DNA of 64,000 bases from Hippopus hippopus (Eukaryota; Mollusca; Bivalvia; Cardiida; Cardiidae). The notes under the pieces were generated by a model that was not told the origin of the DNA, did not search any database, and saw only the letters and a list, made by a program, of their open reading frames with translations. Within the stretch, counting starts at the first letter, position 1. The number at the start of each line of letters is the position of its first letter. The stretch is from positions 70,188,714-70,252,713 of the forward strand of contig OX328099.1 of NCBI GenBank assembly GCA_946811185.2, read 5' to 3'. Below are positions 46,436-56,791 of the stretch, piece after piece. The translations under genes and the position numbers were made by a program.

Positions 46436-48660
46436 ACAAGAGGGCCAAGATGGCCCTGGATCGCTCACTTGAATTTTTGAGAAGACCATAGCTAATTTTG
46501 TTTGTTATTCCAAAACTTTTTCTTCAATAACTTCAATAAAAAAAAAACAAGAGCACTGCATGCGGATGCCAACGATTGCCCGTTGGGTACTGGATAGTAA
46601 GTAATTGGTTGGTTGGTTGTATTGGGGTTTAACGCCACTTTAACAGCTAAGGTCATATCATGGCGGTCGGTGACGCACATGTGTTTCCTGGCTTTCTAAC
46701 ACCAGTACTAACACAACTTTCTTTCCAAAGCCACCGACTACTTTTCTCACATGCTTCAGCAGAGGTGAGAGGCGAAAATACGCCGGAAAGAAGGTTTGCC
46801 TCAACCGGGTATCGAACTCACAACCACCAGGTCATGAGTCCGACACGCTCACCACTGAGCCACCCGGGCGGGGCTGGATAGTAAGTAAAAATTCTAAGTC
46901 GAAAAAGGAGCATAATTTGGCACCAAAGGATCATTTCTGTGAAATTATTTCAAAAATCTGACCAGTGTTTCATAGAAGAAGAATTTTTAAGAATTTCTTC
47001 GTGTCCGTATTGTGCAAATAGCCTCCAACCACCACAGCCATGTTTCTTGACGAATCAAAATTTCGCGAACAAGTTTTCAAAAGAGGCATCCTAGGGACAT
47101 TTCTGTGAAATTATTTCAAAATCTCACTAGTGGTTTAAGAGGAGAAGAATTTCAAAGATATTCTTTAAGTCCATACAGTGCAAAGAGCCCCCCCCCACCC
47201 CCACCCCCACCACGGCCATGTTTTTCGACGGATCAAAATTTTGCGAACAGTTTTTGAAAAGGGTCACTCAAGGAACATTTCTGTGAAATAATTTCAAATT
47301 CTGACCAGGTGTTTCAGAGGAGAAGATTTGTAAAGAATTTCTTAGAAAATTTCATTTGGTTGCCATGGCAGCCAGTTTTTGATGGAATCAAATTCTGCGG
47401 ACAAATTTTAAAGTCTGAGTAACGTCCAAATGTAAAATGTCCTGTTTATAAAATAAAAGTAAATTTCATTTTTACCATGTGAAAATATGGCGATTTTTAT
47501 GACTTTAACGATATGTAAAGGTGCAGGTCGTAAAAGTTCCAGCCAATGGCAGAAAAAAGAATTTTGAAACTAGAACAGATCCTACCATGCCGCATTATCT
47601 GTTTTTTTACATCGATGATCGTCGACGATTAGCCGACTTTTCGTCGTAAATTTCCGCAGTAGCGTAATAGTGACGTAAACACCACGTAATAATTCAATGC
47701 GTCGAAACAAAACTTTCATTCACTTGATCGTTTTGTCCCCATTCTAGGCTTGAAAAACCAAGTTTATCGACACTGTAAACGGAAACAAGGACACAGGTTG
47801 ATTGTCGCTTATTTGTTTATCATCAATACAGGAAGAGTTTACTACATCGAAATAAGAAAACAGGTTCAGAATCAGCAATCTTACTCTCCGATGGCATAAT
47901 ATTGGAAGTGTAAACAGTAGTCCTATGTACTACGTCATAGCACTAATGAGATGCAATGTTATCACGTGACGTTCTCGAAGACCTAATTCGAATATACACG
48001 AACGATAACGAAGGTTGTCTCGTTCAATGGCGACCCTGAAATCGACGGGCTTCTCCCTGCATTTTCGCACGCGTATATCATGGCAACCAATGACACGTTC
48101 GGGTTTTCTCCGATCTTATATATGTGTGTTGTGATGGGTAATCTGTTATATTTTCGAGTTATATACAGTGAAAATTACCTATTCTTTGGCTTTACTGAGG
48201 CTTTAAAGAGGACCTCCCAAGGAACATTCCAGCCAAGTTTGGTCCAAATTGGCCTAGCGGTTCAGGAGGAGATGTTTAAAGAATTGTTGACACCGCACTA
48301 GTGCAAAGACCCCCCCCGCCATGTTTTTCGACGGATCAAAATTTCGTGAACAGTTTTTGAAAAGGGTCACCAAGGGAACATTTCTGTGAAAACCTGACCA
48401 GCGGTTTCAGGAGAAGATTTTTAAACAATTTCTAAGAAAATTCCATTTGGTTGCCATATCAACCAGAGTTTTTCATGGAATCAAATTCTGTTAAGAATTT
48501 TGTAGAGGACCTTCCAAAGAACATTTCTGCCAAGTTTGGTTGACATTGGCCTAGTTGTTTAGGAGGAGATGACGTTAAATAATTGTTTACGACGCACGAC
48601 GGACACAGAGTGATCCTAAGAGCTCCCCTTGGGCACTTTGTGCTCAGGTGAGCTAAAAAA
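46436..48660. repeat. Tandem-repeat element, same class as 31330-32895
   Basis: Begins AAGAGGGCCAAGATGGCCCT and ends GGGCACTTTGTGCTCAGGTGAGCT. Internal units include GACGGATCAAAATTTCG, GAACATTTCTGTGAAA and TTTCAGAGGAGAAGAT. A SINE interrupts it near the left end, and 47400-48100 is unrelated unique-looking sequence. The shared borders with 31330-32895 suggest one mobile class with different internal repeats. Confidence 0.7.
46605..46873 (-). mobile_element. tRNA-derived SINE with 15-bp target duplication
   Basis: Read on the minus strand, a tRNA-like head (GGTGGCTCAGTGGTGAGCG, GTGAGTTCGATACC) leads to a tail GGCGTTAAACCCCAATACAA followed by CCAA repeats. CTGGATAGTAAGTAA flanks it exactly on both sides (46590-46604 and 46874-46888). 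Confidence 0.9.
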
Positions 48661-48802
48661 CAACAACGATTAATAAGTAATGCAAATAACGTGACGTAAA
48701 ATTGAGGCAAGATGACGTTGCCTTAACTTTATATCTTTATAAGTTGTTGAGATAATAATCAGGTCTTAATCAAATGTTTATACTCGTAAACGTAAAACTT
48801 AC

Positions 48803-49688
48803 GGATAACTAAATGTATGATCGCCATTCCACATCTGGGCAGACTGTGTTTTCTGGTGAACATTCACTCCTCTCACTACGGACAACCCAACACCTCTTGG
48901 CAAAATCTTGATCTTGTTCTTTTCATACAGAACTTTTAACACATCAATATCGGAAAACTTGTCTTGTGATTCTTTTGGGATCAACAGAAAAACAGTACCA
49001 CCGTAATTATGGCACAAGTCCACAATTAGACAAAACTTTTTCTCGCTCAATGGCTTTGGTATTGTAAGTGGGTTTTCATAAATGGATATTGAAAATGAAG
49101 TATCGAATAGGAATACGCTGTAGAGGTGGTCCGACAAGACAGGCGCTCCTCTACACCAATCGATCTTTTCCATATCCCGTCCATATGTTAAATCGCTTTT
49201 CAGTCCTTGTACTTCCAAGACTGTGTCGTTTGTCGGCTGTAATTTGATCCAGTCTGGGAGTGTTTTTAATAGCGAATAGAGGTATTTTCTGAGAAATGAC
49301 GACGCCTGCACAAAGTTAAATATATCTTTGGACGTCAAGTCAAATAGCCAACAGTCCTCTGTTCGAATTCTGCCAACACTTTCTCCTGCATCATCAGGAT
49401 ACACTCCAGCTCCAAGCTTGATCTCAAAGTCACCTTCAGCCATGCTTACTTCAACCCCTTGTAACGAGACAGGCACCGTCAGTGAATTGACTTCAGCAAA
49501 CACTATTCCATCTGTGTATAGCAACTGTTCATTCGACTTCATTTTATACCAGTCTGATGTTGATGACAGGTAGATGATTATTTCGTTGCCATCCTTGCAT
49601 TTCGTCAACACAATTTCTGAGCATCCTCTTGGTAGCAATTTTCGGGGGATTTTGTGTCTTTGAAACACACCTCCGCTTTCTTGCCCTC
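48803..49688 (-). CDS. EGF/Ig membrane protein, 295-codon exon of unknown domain
   Basis: Acceptor CATTTTTTCTAG and donor CC/GTAAGT bound 886 bp, phase 1 in and phase 2 out, matching neighbours on both sides. The peptide begins GQESGGVFQRHK after the EGF exon and has five cysteines (in CSEIVLTKC, EDCW, WCRG, VDLCHNYGG contexts). Several Gly/Asp-rich turns and hydrophobic strands suggest a globular beta-rich module. It is not EGF, Ig or a family I can name. An apparent start codon inside the exon is not used; the reading enters from the upstream exon. Confidence 0.85.
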
Positions 49689-50252
49689 CTAGAAAAAATG
49701 AAACACTAAACTCTTAGCATGCTAAAAGCATGTGGTCAGTTAGATTAAAATCGACCCGTTAAAAACATGCAGTTCGATCGTGGAGCTTCATTGTCCGCTG
49801 TAATCTGACTAAACAAGATTTTTGCAGTCTGGTCTTTATTGATGCCGTCTGCGAAAGCCTCATTTACGCTGAAAGCCTTCGAGGTACTCAAAAAGTAAAC
49901 GCTCATACTTCGAAAGGTTTCTTTTTCGAATACTTTGAACTTCAAGTGCAAATACAGCATCCAAGATCGAAAGATAACGTTACCACCTTGAGATAACTAA
50001 TTTCTGCTAATATTTTCCATGTGCTTTAAACAGGTCAGAGGCTAACAAAAATCCTGGATAAGTAGAGTTTGACGAAGCTCAACTATCCCCTTTCAGCAGA
50101 TAACAAAGAGGCTATAATCATTATATTCTAAATGAAACTATTTCGGGTTTTTTATTATTCTTATTTTTTATACAAAATGACAAACAACCAACATACACAG
50201 ACAGAGGAGGTGATCATCCTTAGGAAGTACACTGGTGAAAATAACTGTCTAC
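49689..50252. other. Intron sequence
   Basis: A weak family T fragment (GTCCGCTGTAATCTGACTA..GCAGTCTGGTCTTTATTGATG) at about 49790-49845. Nothing else recognised. Confidence 0.4.
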
Positions 50253-50375
50253 CTGAACACGCCTTTCCATTTGCTTTCAAGGTCCCATTACCAGAACACC
50301 CACAGCTATAAGAACCGAAACTATTTGTGCAAATGTCCTCACATCCTCCATTCAGGAAGCTACACTCGTCCACGT
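50253..50375 (-). CDS. EGF/Ig membrane protein, calcium-binding EGF exon
   Basis: A 123-bp symmetrical phase 1 exon. The peptide DVDECSFLNGGCEDIC..SFGSYSCGC ends CSG. DxDE before Cys1 and the SFGSYSC context match calcium-binding EGF domains; the spacing after Cys5 is somewhat long. Acceptor CTGTTTTACAG, donor CAG/GTAGAC. Confidence 0.88.
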
Positions 50376-51601
50376 CTGTAAAACAGAGGAGAAAATAAGT
50401 GTCGGAGAGAATTAAAACATCAGACACGGTGTGAAATGTATTTTCTTAAAATTTATCAGTTAACGTTTTGTATTGTAAGCAAGAGAATGTCTTGCAGCCA
50501 AATTTTGAATAGCAATGTTCTACTAACTATGTCTTCATTTGTTGTTAATGCGTTAAATCTGTATGACAAAAACTACTTTTCGCCAAGCTCTCTACCGTAT
50601 TTCATATGTTTCGTTTTTTATAGTTCTTTGGATTGTGTTTGGGACCTTAAATGATAAGAACCCTTTTGATGATTTCCAACAAAAAGTCGATGCATGTAAC
50701 TACATACCAATAAAAAGCATTTCTAATGTGGTTCAGAAATATCAGGAAAAACTGAAAGCATTGAAAGAATTTCAGTACCGCGGTGAATATATTCAACGAA
50801 TCTGATTGATCAATAAACTTTGAGTTTTAGCTTTGAAATAACGACATGATGCTAAAAAATTGCCAATCAGAATTGTCGAATATTCCAAATTGAAGAAATC
50901 TAAATTGTCAAACGTATTTTTAGCATTTCGCCGTTAAATGAAAACTACTAATAAAATTTCGTTGGCGAATTGGATTCTTTCATTATATTCACCGCAGCAT
51001 CCACATTTCCATCTTATGGCGGGAAGAACAAGATCATCCACCTCCAAAGTCTCGACCATAATTACTCACTTAATTTATAATGTTTGTTTGTATTACATCA
51101 AAAATAACTTGCCGTAGAACACGATAAAAGTAACGAATTTCTCTACTTTTGTTTGATAATGTGTCAAAAATACTGACAACTGGCACTGGGTGGTATTTTG
51201 CAGCTTAAACAGTGGGAAACTTTGTGTTATATATAAGGTTTTAAGGTAAATTTTATCAAAAAGAAAGCGCCTGTGGATCAGGGAAAAAATAAACTAGACT
51301 TTTTCTTTTAATCTAAGGAACCTTTTATCTGATCTAAAGGGAAAGTAATATCCAAATTTATATGAATGTCCCTCCTTTCTGCAAGAGCTAGCCAATATTT
51401 GTCTTATGTGTAATGCACATTTTCCTCCCGAGTCCTTATCCTTTTTGGGTCAAAACAAAAGGCAGGAAGACATTTAGTACCAGTTATTGCCTTTCTGGCA
51501 GTTCATCAAGAAGCCGTATCAAAACGAACCCCGTTGCCATTAGAATTTTAACCTTCTAGTTGTCTACCTGTACATCTTGTCCACAAGATAACTGAACCTA
51601 C
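50376..51601. other. Intron sequence with one unsupported open frame
   Basis: A + strand frame at 50563-50805 (80 codons) has a hydrophobic then charged pattern, but no motif, no start context and no splice support. Not called as a gene. Confidence 0.4.
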
Positions 51602-51715
51602 CTGACTCACAATGCCGGCCTGTAAAGGATGGAGAACACTGACACGTATAAGAAGCTATTCCATCTAAACATGTTCCACCGTTCATACAGTCATCTGTGG
51701 CACAGTCATTGATGT
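51602..51715 (-). CDS. EGF/Ig membrane protein, EGF exon
   Basis: A 114-bp symmetrical phase 1 exon with six cysteines: DINDCATDDCMNGGTCLDG, then YTCQCSPSFTGRHCESG. This is a classical EGF domain with the NGGTC and GxxC features and a possible calcium-binding DINDC start. Acceptor CCTATTTCAG, donor CAG/GTAGGT. Confidence 0.9.
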
Positions 51716-52129
51716 CTGAAATAGGAATGGTCATAGTATTTTGCCACCTTGGTCGAATTTATTACTAGTATGACTTTAATCGTAACAACAATACTGAATT
51801 TTCCTAGTTTATCAAAAAAAAAGTATTAAATTTTGTACTATAGGTATGCATGATCCACCATCTTCTTTAAACCCCTCTCTTTTAAATCTGTGAGTTTGTT
51901 TTCAAAGCAGTCTGAAATCTTTGTGTGTTTTCTATTATTTACCCGGGATATCTTTATGAAAAGAAACATAGTAAGGAAGAGTTTACAACCGACAGTTTAT
52001 GAAAACATGTACTTGTTAGTATGATTTAATGCATGACATCATGGCAGTAGAAGAAATAGCCCGTTACGAGCAATACTTCTTTCGCATCTATGTTTTGTGT
52101 GGTTTTCAAGAAGTTTTTAAGTATTCGTC

Positions 52130-53180
52130 TGCAGGTGGCGATATATGCTGGCATGTTTCTGCCACGAGATACGAGATAACCATTGCGATAGTTTAGGAGA
52201 AACAAACTTTCCTGGAAATATTATCTACATAATAAAAAAGTTTCATGATAAAATTATTTCGATAATTCTCACTATTATCACGATTTTTTTAACGTTCGTC
52301 CCCACAACTGACATTCACAACATCTATAATTAGATACGGTTTTAGAACAACTTCGTCTTAAACCTTATGAATACTTCTTTTCCCTGAATGGTTTTAAAGT
52401 TGTACGTAAGAGGAATTTCGAGTCGTCTATGTGTTTAACATACTTCAGTTGATTTCATGTGTAGTCAAAATGCTTAAGCTACAATTGTAAATAATTCTAC
52501 TTGTAACCTGCTGCCACCTTGTAAAGTCAAAAACTACCGTGTCCATCCAAATGGTGAATTTTCTATTTAAAGATATCCAGAAACAGGTTGAACTATCACG
52601 ATAATCTTATTTCGAACGGCAGCTTTGTGCACAAATGAGAAATTTTGTGTTAAAATATTTACTGATCAATGTACAATTTTCTAGATAACAAAATTTAATG
52701 TGATAATTTTTTCAGAAAACTTTTCACTAATTAGATAAGATTTCCAGGAAAATTTGATTTATTGCGATAGTGTATTAAAATTATCATGATAGTTATCTCG
52801 TATCTCGTGGCAAAAATATGCCACCATGTAATTAGTAAATTTTGACTACACTTTAAATGAAGAGACGTCTGTTAAACACAAAGACGACTCGAAATGCCTC
52901 CTACAAACAACTTTTAAACCCTTCAGGGAAAAGAAGAATTCATTACGTGGTAGATGAAGATGTTTCGAAACCGTATCTATTTATAGATACCGTGAATGTC
53001 AGTTTTGGGCACGAAAGTAGAAAGTAATCATGATAACAGTTAGAATTACCGCGATACTTTTATCGCAAAACTTTTTGTTATCTAGATAATATTTTCAGGA
53101 AAGTTTGTTTTATCACGATAGTTCTCTTAAATTATCGCAATAGTTATCTCGTATCAGAAATATGCCGCTATAGCAATATA
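52130..53180. repeat. Large imperfect foldback repeat
   Basis: The left arm contains GCCACGAGATACGAGATAAC, CTTTCCTGGAAATATTATCT and GAATTTCGAGTCGTC. The right side contains GTTATCTCGTATCTCGTGGC (52784-52803), GACGACTCGAAATGCC and AGATAATATTTTCAGGAAAG. About 1 kb, with at least two nested copies of the GATAACTATCGTG-type end. Intronic. Confidence 0.65.
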
Positions 53181-53249
53181 CATCTTACTGACTCCCCTGT
53201 CGTGAGTCATACAGTGTTTTTCCGTATTCACTCGTATTCTAGGTCAATC

Positions 53250-53460
53250 ATACATGCGCTCTAAAGAAAAGGGGATTTTGACGCACTTTTACATTGCATT
53301 ATACCAAGCTAGGCGTTAGATATCATGAATCTATTTTTGCCAAAAATAGGCTAAGTCATGGGAGAAAATAATCCTTTAACAAACAGAAAAAATACCTACG
53401 CAAAAAATTTCGACTCAGGTCAGCCTGCGCGCAGTGTGCAGCCTGACATGGCTCGACTTA
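53250..53460. repeat. Family D MITE, right end missing
   Basis: TACATGCGCTCTAAAGAAAAGGGG through AATTTCGACTCAGGTCAGCCTGC and GCAGCCTGACATG; terminal arm lost. Confidence 0.55.
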
Positions 53461-54007
53461 CTCATTGTTGGTTTTCTATATTTGATAAGTTTGAAGCAGA
53501 CAATAGCAGAAAAATATTTGACCTAATGCTTGAAAACAAAAATTGTTATATGGCAAGACTGTTTTTCAAGAAATCACATAGAAATTGAATTATAACACCT
53601 TTTTTCTTTTTTTACCGGCTTAAGACGACCTTTTGAGTCTTTCCGGATACATATTTTGTCAGAGTAATATTAGAAGACGAGAAATTGCTCGGAAAAGATA
53701 TTTTTCATCTAGCCACAACATTTGCACATGAACATGCGAATTAATGCTTTGTTAATGTTAATTATTGGCTGACAATAAGTTCCATGTGTTTTGCGTCCAA
53801 AAGACTATCAGTAATTTTTCGGTTGGCCAGTCGTGGAAATTGAACCTACATCCTCAAATGTCTCGACAGTTGTCGCTTACCAGTGTCATGCTCAACGAAT
53901 TAAGCTGTTCCGGCTGACAAAGTATGTTCAATGAACATGTGATACAGCTAAAATAACTGTTAAAGACAGTGCAAAACACTAAACAAGCAAACAAATTTTA
54001 AACATAC
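53461..54007. other. Intron sequence, nothing recognised
   Basis: No exon or repeat family could be assigned. Confidence 0.4.
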
Positions 54008-54130
54008 CAGCACACGTACGCCCGTCAGCGTTCAATTGGTACCCGATATTACATGCACAATTATAGGTGCCAGGAGTATTTATGCAGTTTTGCTCACAAT
54101 CAGAGAGGCCAAAGGTACACTCGTCAACAT
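54008..54130 (-). CDS. EGF/Ig membrane protein, calcium-binding EGF exon
   Basis: A 123-bp symmetrical phase 1 exon: DVDECTFGLSDCEQNC, then TPGTYNCACNIGYQLNADG and RTCAG. It has six cysteines and a full calcium-binding signature (DxDE, and the Asn/Tyr context between Cys3 and Cys5). Acceptor TTTCAG, donor CTG/GTATG. Confidence 0.92.
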
Positions 54131-54152
54131 CTGAAATAAAGAAATTCAGCCG

Positions 54153-54316
54153 TACTCTAGTGAAAAGGGGTTTAGCGCATTTTAGTATACCAAATGAGCT
54201 TGATCTATTTTGAATAAAAAACAGACTGAATCTTGGAAGTGGTCCCTTGACTGCGCAGGCTGGCACAGGTCGATAACTTTTTCGAAAATGCATAAGCCCC
54301 TTTATACAGCGCATGG
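54153..54316. repeat. Family D MITE, internally deleted
   Basis: CTAGTGAAAAGGGGTTTAGCG at the left, CTGCGCAGGCTGGCACAGGTCG inside, CCCCTTTATACAGCGCATGG at the right. Confidence 0.65.
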
Positions 54317-54887
54317 AATCTTAACTAAATATGATCTATGTAAAAAACATACCCTCACCTTTCTTAGCATGAAATTTCATCAACTCTACCAACACTTTCG
54401 CTAGAGCCTACCCTTTACTCATCAGATACACCCAATAGATGTGTGCGAAAGTCAGGTCGGGGCAACAAAAAAGACATTTGAAATACTAGTAGTTGCTTTC
54501 AAAGAGCAATTGTTACTTTTGTGCAAAATTTAATTCCCATAAGCTTTCATGATGGTCAACTTACTACCTGAAAATATCAACTTCAAATATTTCGCTGAAG
54601 GAGGGCAATCTTCTTCCAAAGAGGTGATTCTTAGACATTTTTTCATTGAATTACAAAAAAGGTCCATCATAATGCGCACAGACGGGACATACTCTGTTTT
54701 CAAATTATTTGGTAATTAGTCCTCCATGCATTTGTCTAACTTAATTTACAAATAGTCCTTATTTCTGCAAGTGTAAGAGACAGTCAGTTTCCCCACTCTG
54801 AATAAACATTGGCAAACACTGAGGAGGGTTCAACCTTTGAAAAGGTACAAGTATGTTTCTTTTAATATATAGAAATCAGGGCCCGGT
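54317..54887. other. Intron sequence, nothing recognised
   Basis: No exon-like segment or repeat was identified. Confidence 0.4.
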
Positions 54888-55275
54888 TTCACGAAAAAAA
54901 AAAAAAAAAAAAACCACTAACGTTTCTTACTTTACTCAAATTTACTACTGGTCCAAGGTTTTGACTTGAGTTTATTAGTTGAGATGCATTTCAGTTATAT
55001 CAACAGACTGTAGTAACATTTTTAAATCCTGAGTTAAAATTGTTTCAGATTAAACTAAGCAAAATAGATGAATTTAATTTAATTAACAAACTTAAGTACA
55101 TTATTTTGCTGAGTTGAGACTGAATCGTTGTGTCAACTTTGGGTCTGAGAACCTTACACAAGTCGGTTAATGTTAGTGAAATGTCGCTAACAAAGTCAAC
55201 CTAAGTCGGAAAATAAGTCTGTTTGCGGATTTGAGTAAAAGAAGAGACCTAAGTTTTTTCGTGCAACCGGGCCCA
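54888..55275. repeat. Short repeat with GGGCCCGGTT inverted ends
   Basis: GGGCCCGGTTTCACGAAAAAA at the left pairs with TTTTTTCGTGCAACCGGGCCC at the right, spanning about 390 bp of AT-rich filler with a poly-A run. MITE-like, intronic. Confidence 0.75.
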
Positions 55276-55294
55276 GCTTTTCTTCATGTTTTAC

Positions 55295-55417
55295 CTTCAC
55301 ACGAATGTTTATCAGCCTGAATGTTGAAGCCTGTTTGACAATCACAGTGGAAAGATCCTGGACTGTTCACACATATCTGGTCACAGTTCCCATTATTTGT
55401 GCTACATTCGTCGTTTT
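55295..55417 (-). CDS. EGF/Ig membrane protein, EGF exon
   Basis: A 123-bp symmetrical phase 1 exon: NDECSTNNGNCDQIC, then SPGSFHCDCQTGFNIQADK and HSCEG. Six cysteines; calcium-binding-like NDEC start. Acceptor ATTTCCAG, donor AAG/GTAAAAC. This is the most 5' exon called with confidence. Confidence 0.9.
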
Positions 55418-55484
55418 CTGGAAATTTCGATCAAGTTTCTGTTTAATTCTTTCATTGGCATTCGAAACATTTACATATTTTGCG

Positions 55485-55560
55485 GACGTCGTAGATCAAG
55501 ATCAGACTGCACAGAACTTGCAGTCTGATCTTTGATTTACATTGCCTGCTACTACAAGCT
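55485..55560. repeat. Palindromic repeat, family T
   Basis: GCGGACGTCGTAGATCAAGA and TCTTTGATTTACATTGCCTGC around CAGACTGCACAGAACTTGCAGTCTG. It fills much of a short intron of about 170 bp if the candidate exon upstream is real. Confidence 0.65.
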
Positions 55561-55587
55561 AAACGACAGCAAAAACTCATTTCAAAC

Positions 55588-55784
55588 CAGAAATATCTAG
55601 AGTCTGATTTACGCAGTTGCCAGCGTTATGATTTGCCGAGCAATGGTCTTTTGGGCATTGCAGTCTGCACGGAAATGCGATAAGATTCGGTCGTGCGCGA
55701 TGCGATAATCTGTGGAACAATCTTGTCATATTCCTTGTAACCTGGACGCACTTTCTTTCCATGACCGCAGTCGTGATATATGAA
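55588..55784 (-). CDS. Candidate upstream exon of the EGF/Ig gene
   Basis: A 197-bp open stretch on the minus strand lies between an acceptor-like ATTCTTTTATAG and a weak donor TCTG/GTTTGA. Read so that it joins the next EGF exon in phase 1, it gives a basic, Cys-containing peptide (VMERKCVQVT, FPCRLQCPKDHC, NAGNCVNQTL). Against it: the donor is poor and another frame is also open for about 55 codons. It could instead be intron. Confidence 0.35.
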
Positions 55785-56111
55785 CTATAAAAGAATGTTT
55801 CACACCTGTTATATACATTGTCGTCACGGCAGACCGGTTTACGCTCGCAATTGGCAAATTAATTGGTAAAACCTTGCTTTCATCAGTATTTAACCACATA
55901 ACAAAGTTAGGCCTGAAATATGCAATGGAACTTTTTCAACGAAATGTACAAAATAGAAACCGTTTGACGAAATGGAAATTGTCATTGTATGATTGATAGT
56001 TTAGTGGATCCACTTTACAAAAAAGTTATGATCCATCCTTTATCATGTACAAAATGGCAATGAAAATGTGTATACAGACGGAATTGAAATCAACAATGAT
56101 AAAGAATTTAT
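55785..56111. other. Gene-free stretch before LINE copy 2
   Basis: Nothing recognised; the 5' part of the EGF/Ig gene could continue through here and beyond the window. Confidence 0.35.
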
Positions 56112-56791
56112 AGTGAATGAATGAATGAATGTTATTTTATGGCGCATCGACAGCTTAGGTCATTTAGCGCGCATATCTGTGTTAAAAGATGTTAAAAGTG
56201 GAATTTTTAAACTGAAAAATTTTTGAATACATTAATGATAGTAAAAGGTTGAATTAAGAAGGATTATGTGTGATCTTAATATGCATAAAGGGCCTTATTG
56301 AGTGACAGGGCAATCCCTATCTACTCAAAATTTTTAAATGATATAGTTAACAGTGTGATAAAAAGATTTGAACAGAAATTTGAATGACAGTAAGAAATTT
56401 TCAAATGATGAAGAAATATGTGTTATTTTTAATGTGCATAAAATATGATATTGAGTGGCTAGGCGTCCCTGCCTACTCCAAAGTTTTAGATTAAAAGGTA
56501 AGACAGAGAATATTTCTTTTCCTTGGAAATGAGTGTTAAAACTGGTAAAGATTGGGGCCTCCAATGGGATCATTATACTCCCATTAAAAAGGTCCTGTCT
56601 CCAATGAGATAAGATGCCCCCAAGGGGGCTAATCCTCCCATTAAGGAGATGTAAACTGAATATAAAAGCAGTGGTAGAAACTCAAAAGTTTTAGATTAAA
56701 AAAGGTAAGACTATGAATCAGCTGATAAGATATCTAATATAAAGGCGTATAAAGAATGTAAAAAGATGGGTAAGAAACTCAAGACTAAATA

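Larger units (their letters stand above)
22648..55784 (-). other. Gene span: multidomain EGF/Ig type I membrane protein
   Basis: Nine exons (55295-55417, 54008-54130, 51602-51715, 50253-50375, 48803-49688, 45189-45300, 43351-43507, 27656-30808, 22648-22754) share strand, have GT-AG borders and join without a phase conflict: 1-1, 1-1, 1-1, 1-1, 1-2, 2-0, 0-1, 1-1. An additional candidate exon is 55588-55784. Signal peptide and first exon were not found and may lie beyond the window; further in-phase EGF exons could have been missed. Large introns hold the transposon nest and minisatellites described separately. Alternative: two neighbouring genes; the continuous phases argue against this. Confidence 0.75.

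Noticed and set aside
50563..50805. 80-codon + strand frame with hydrophobic start
   Set aside because: Lies in an intron of the opposite-strand gene, overlaps another chance frame and has no homology I recognise.
55577..55762. Start codon at 55762 as a true gene start
   Set aside because: No upstream context or signal peptide follows; if the segment is coding it is better explained as an internal exon starting at 55784.
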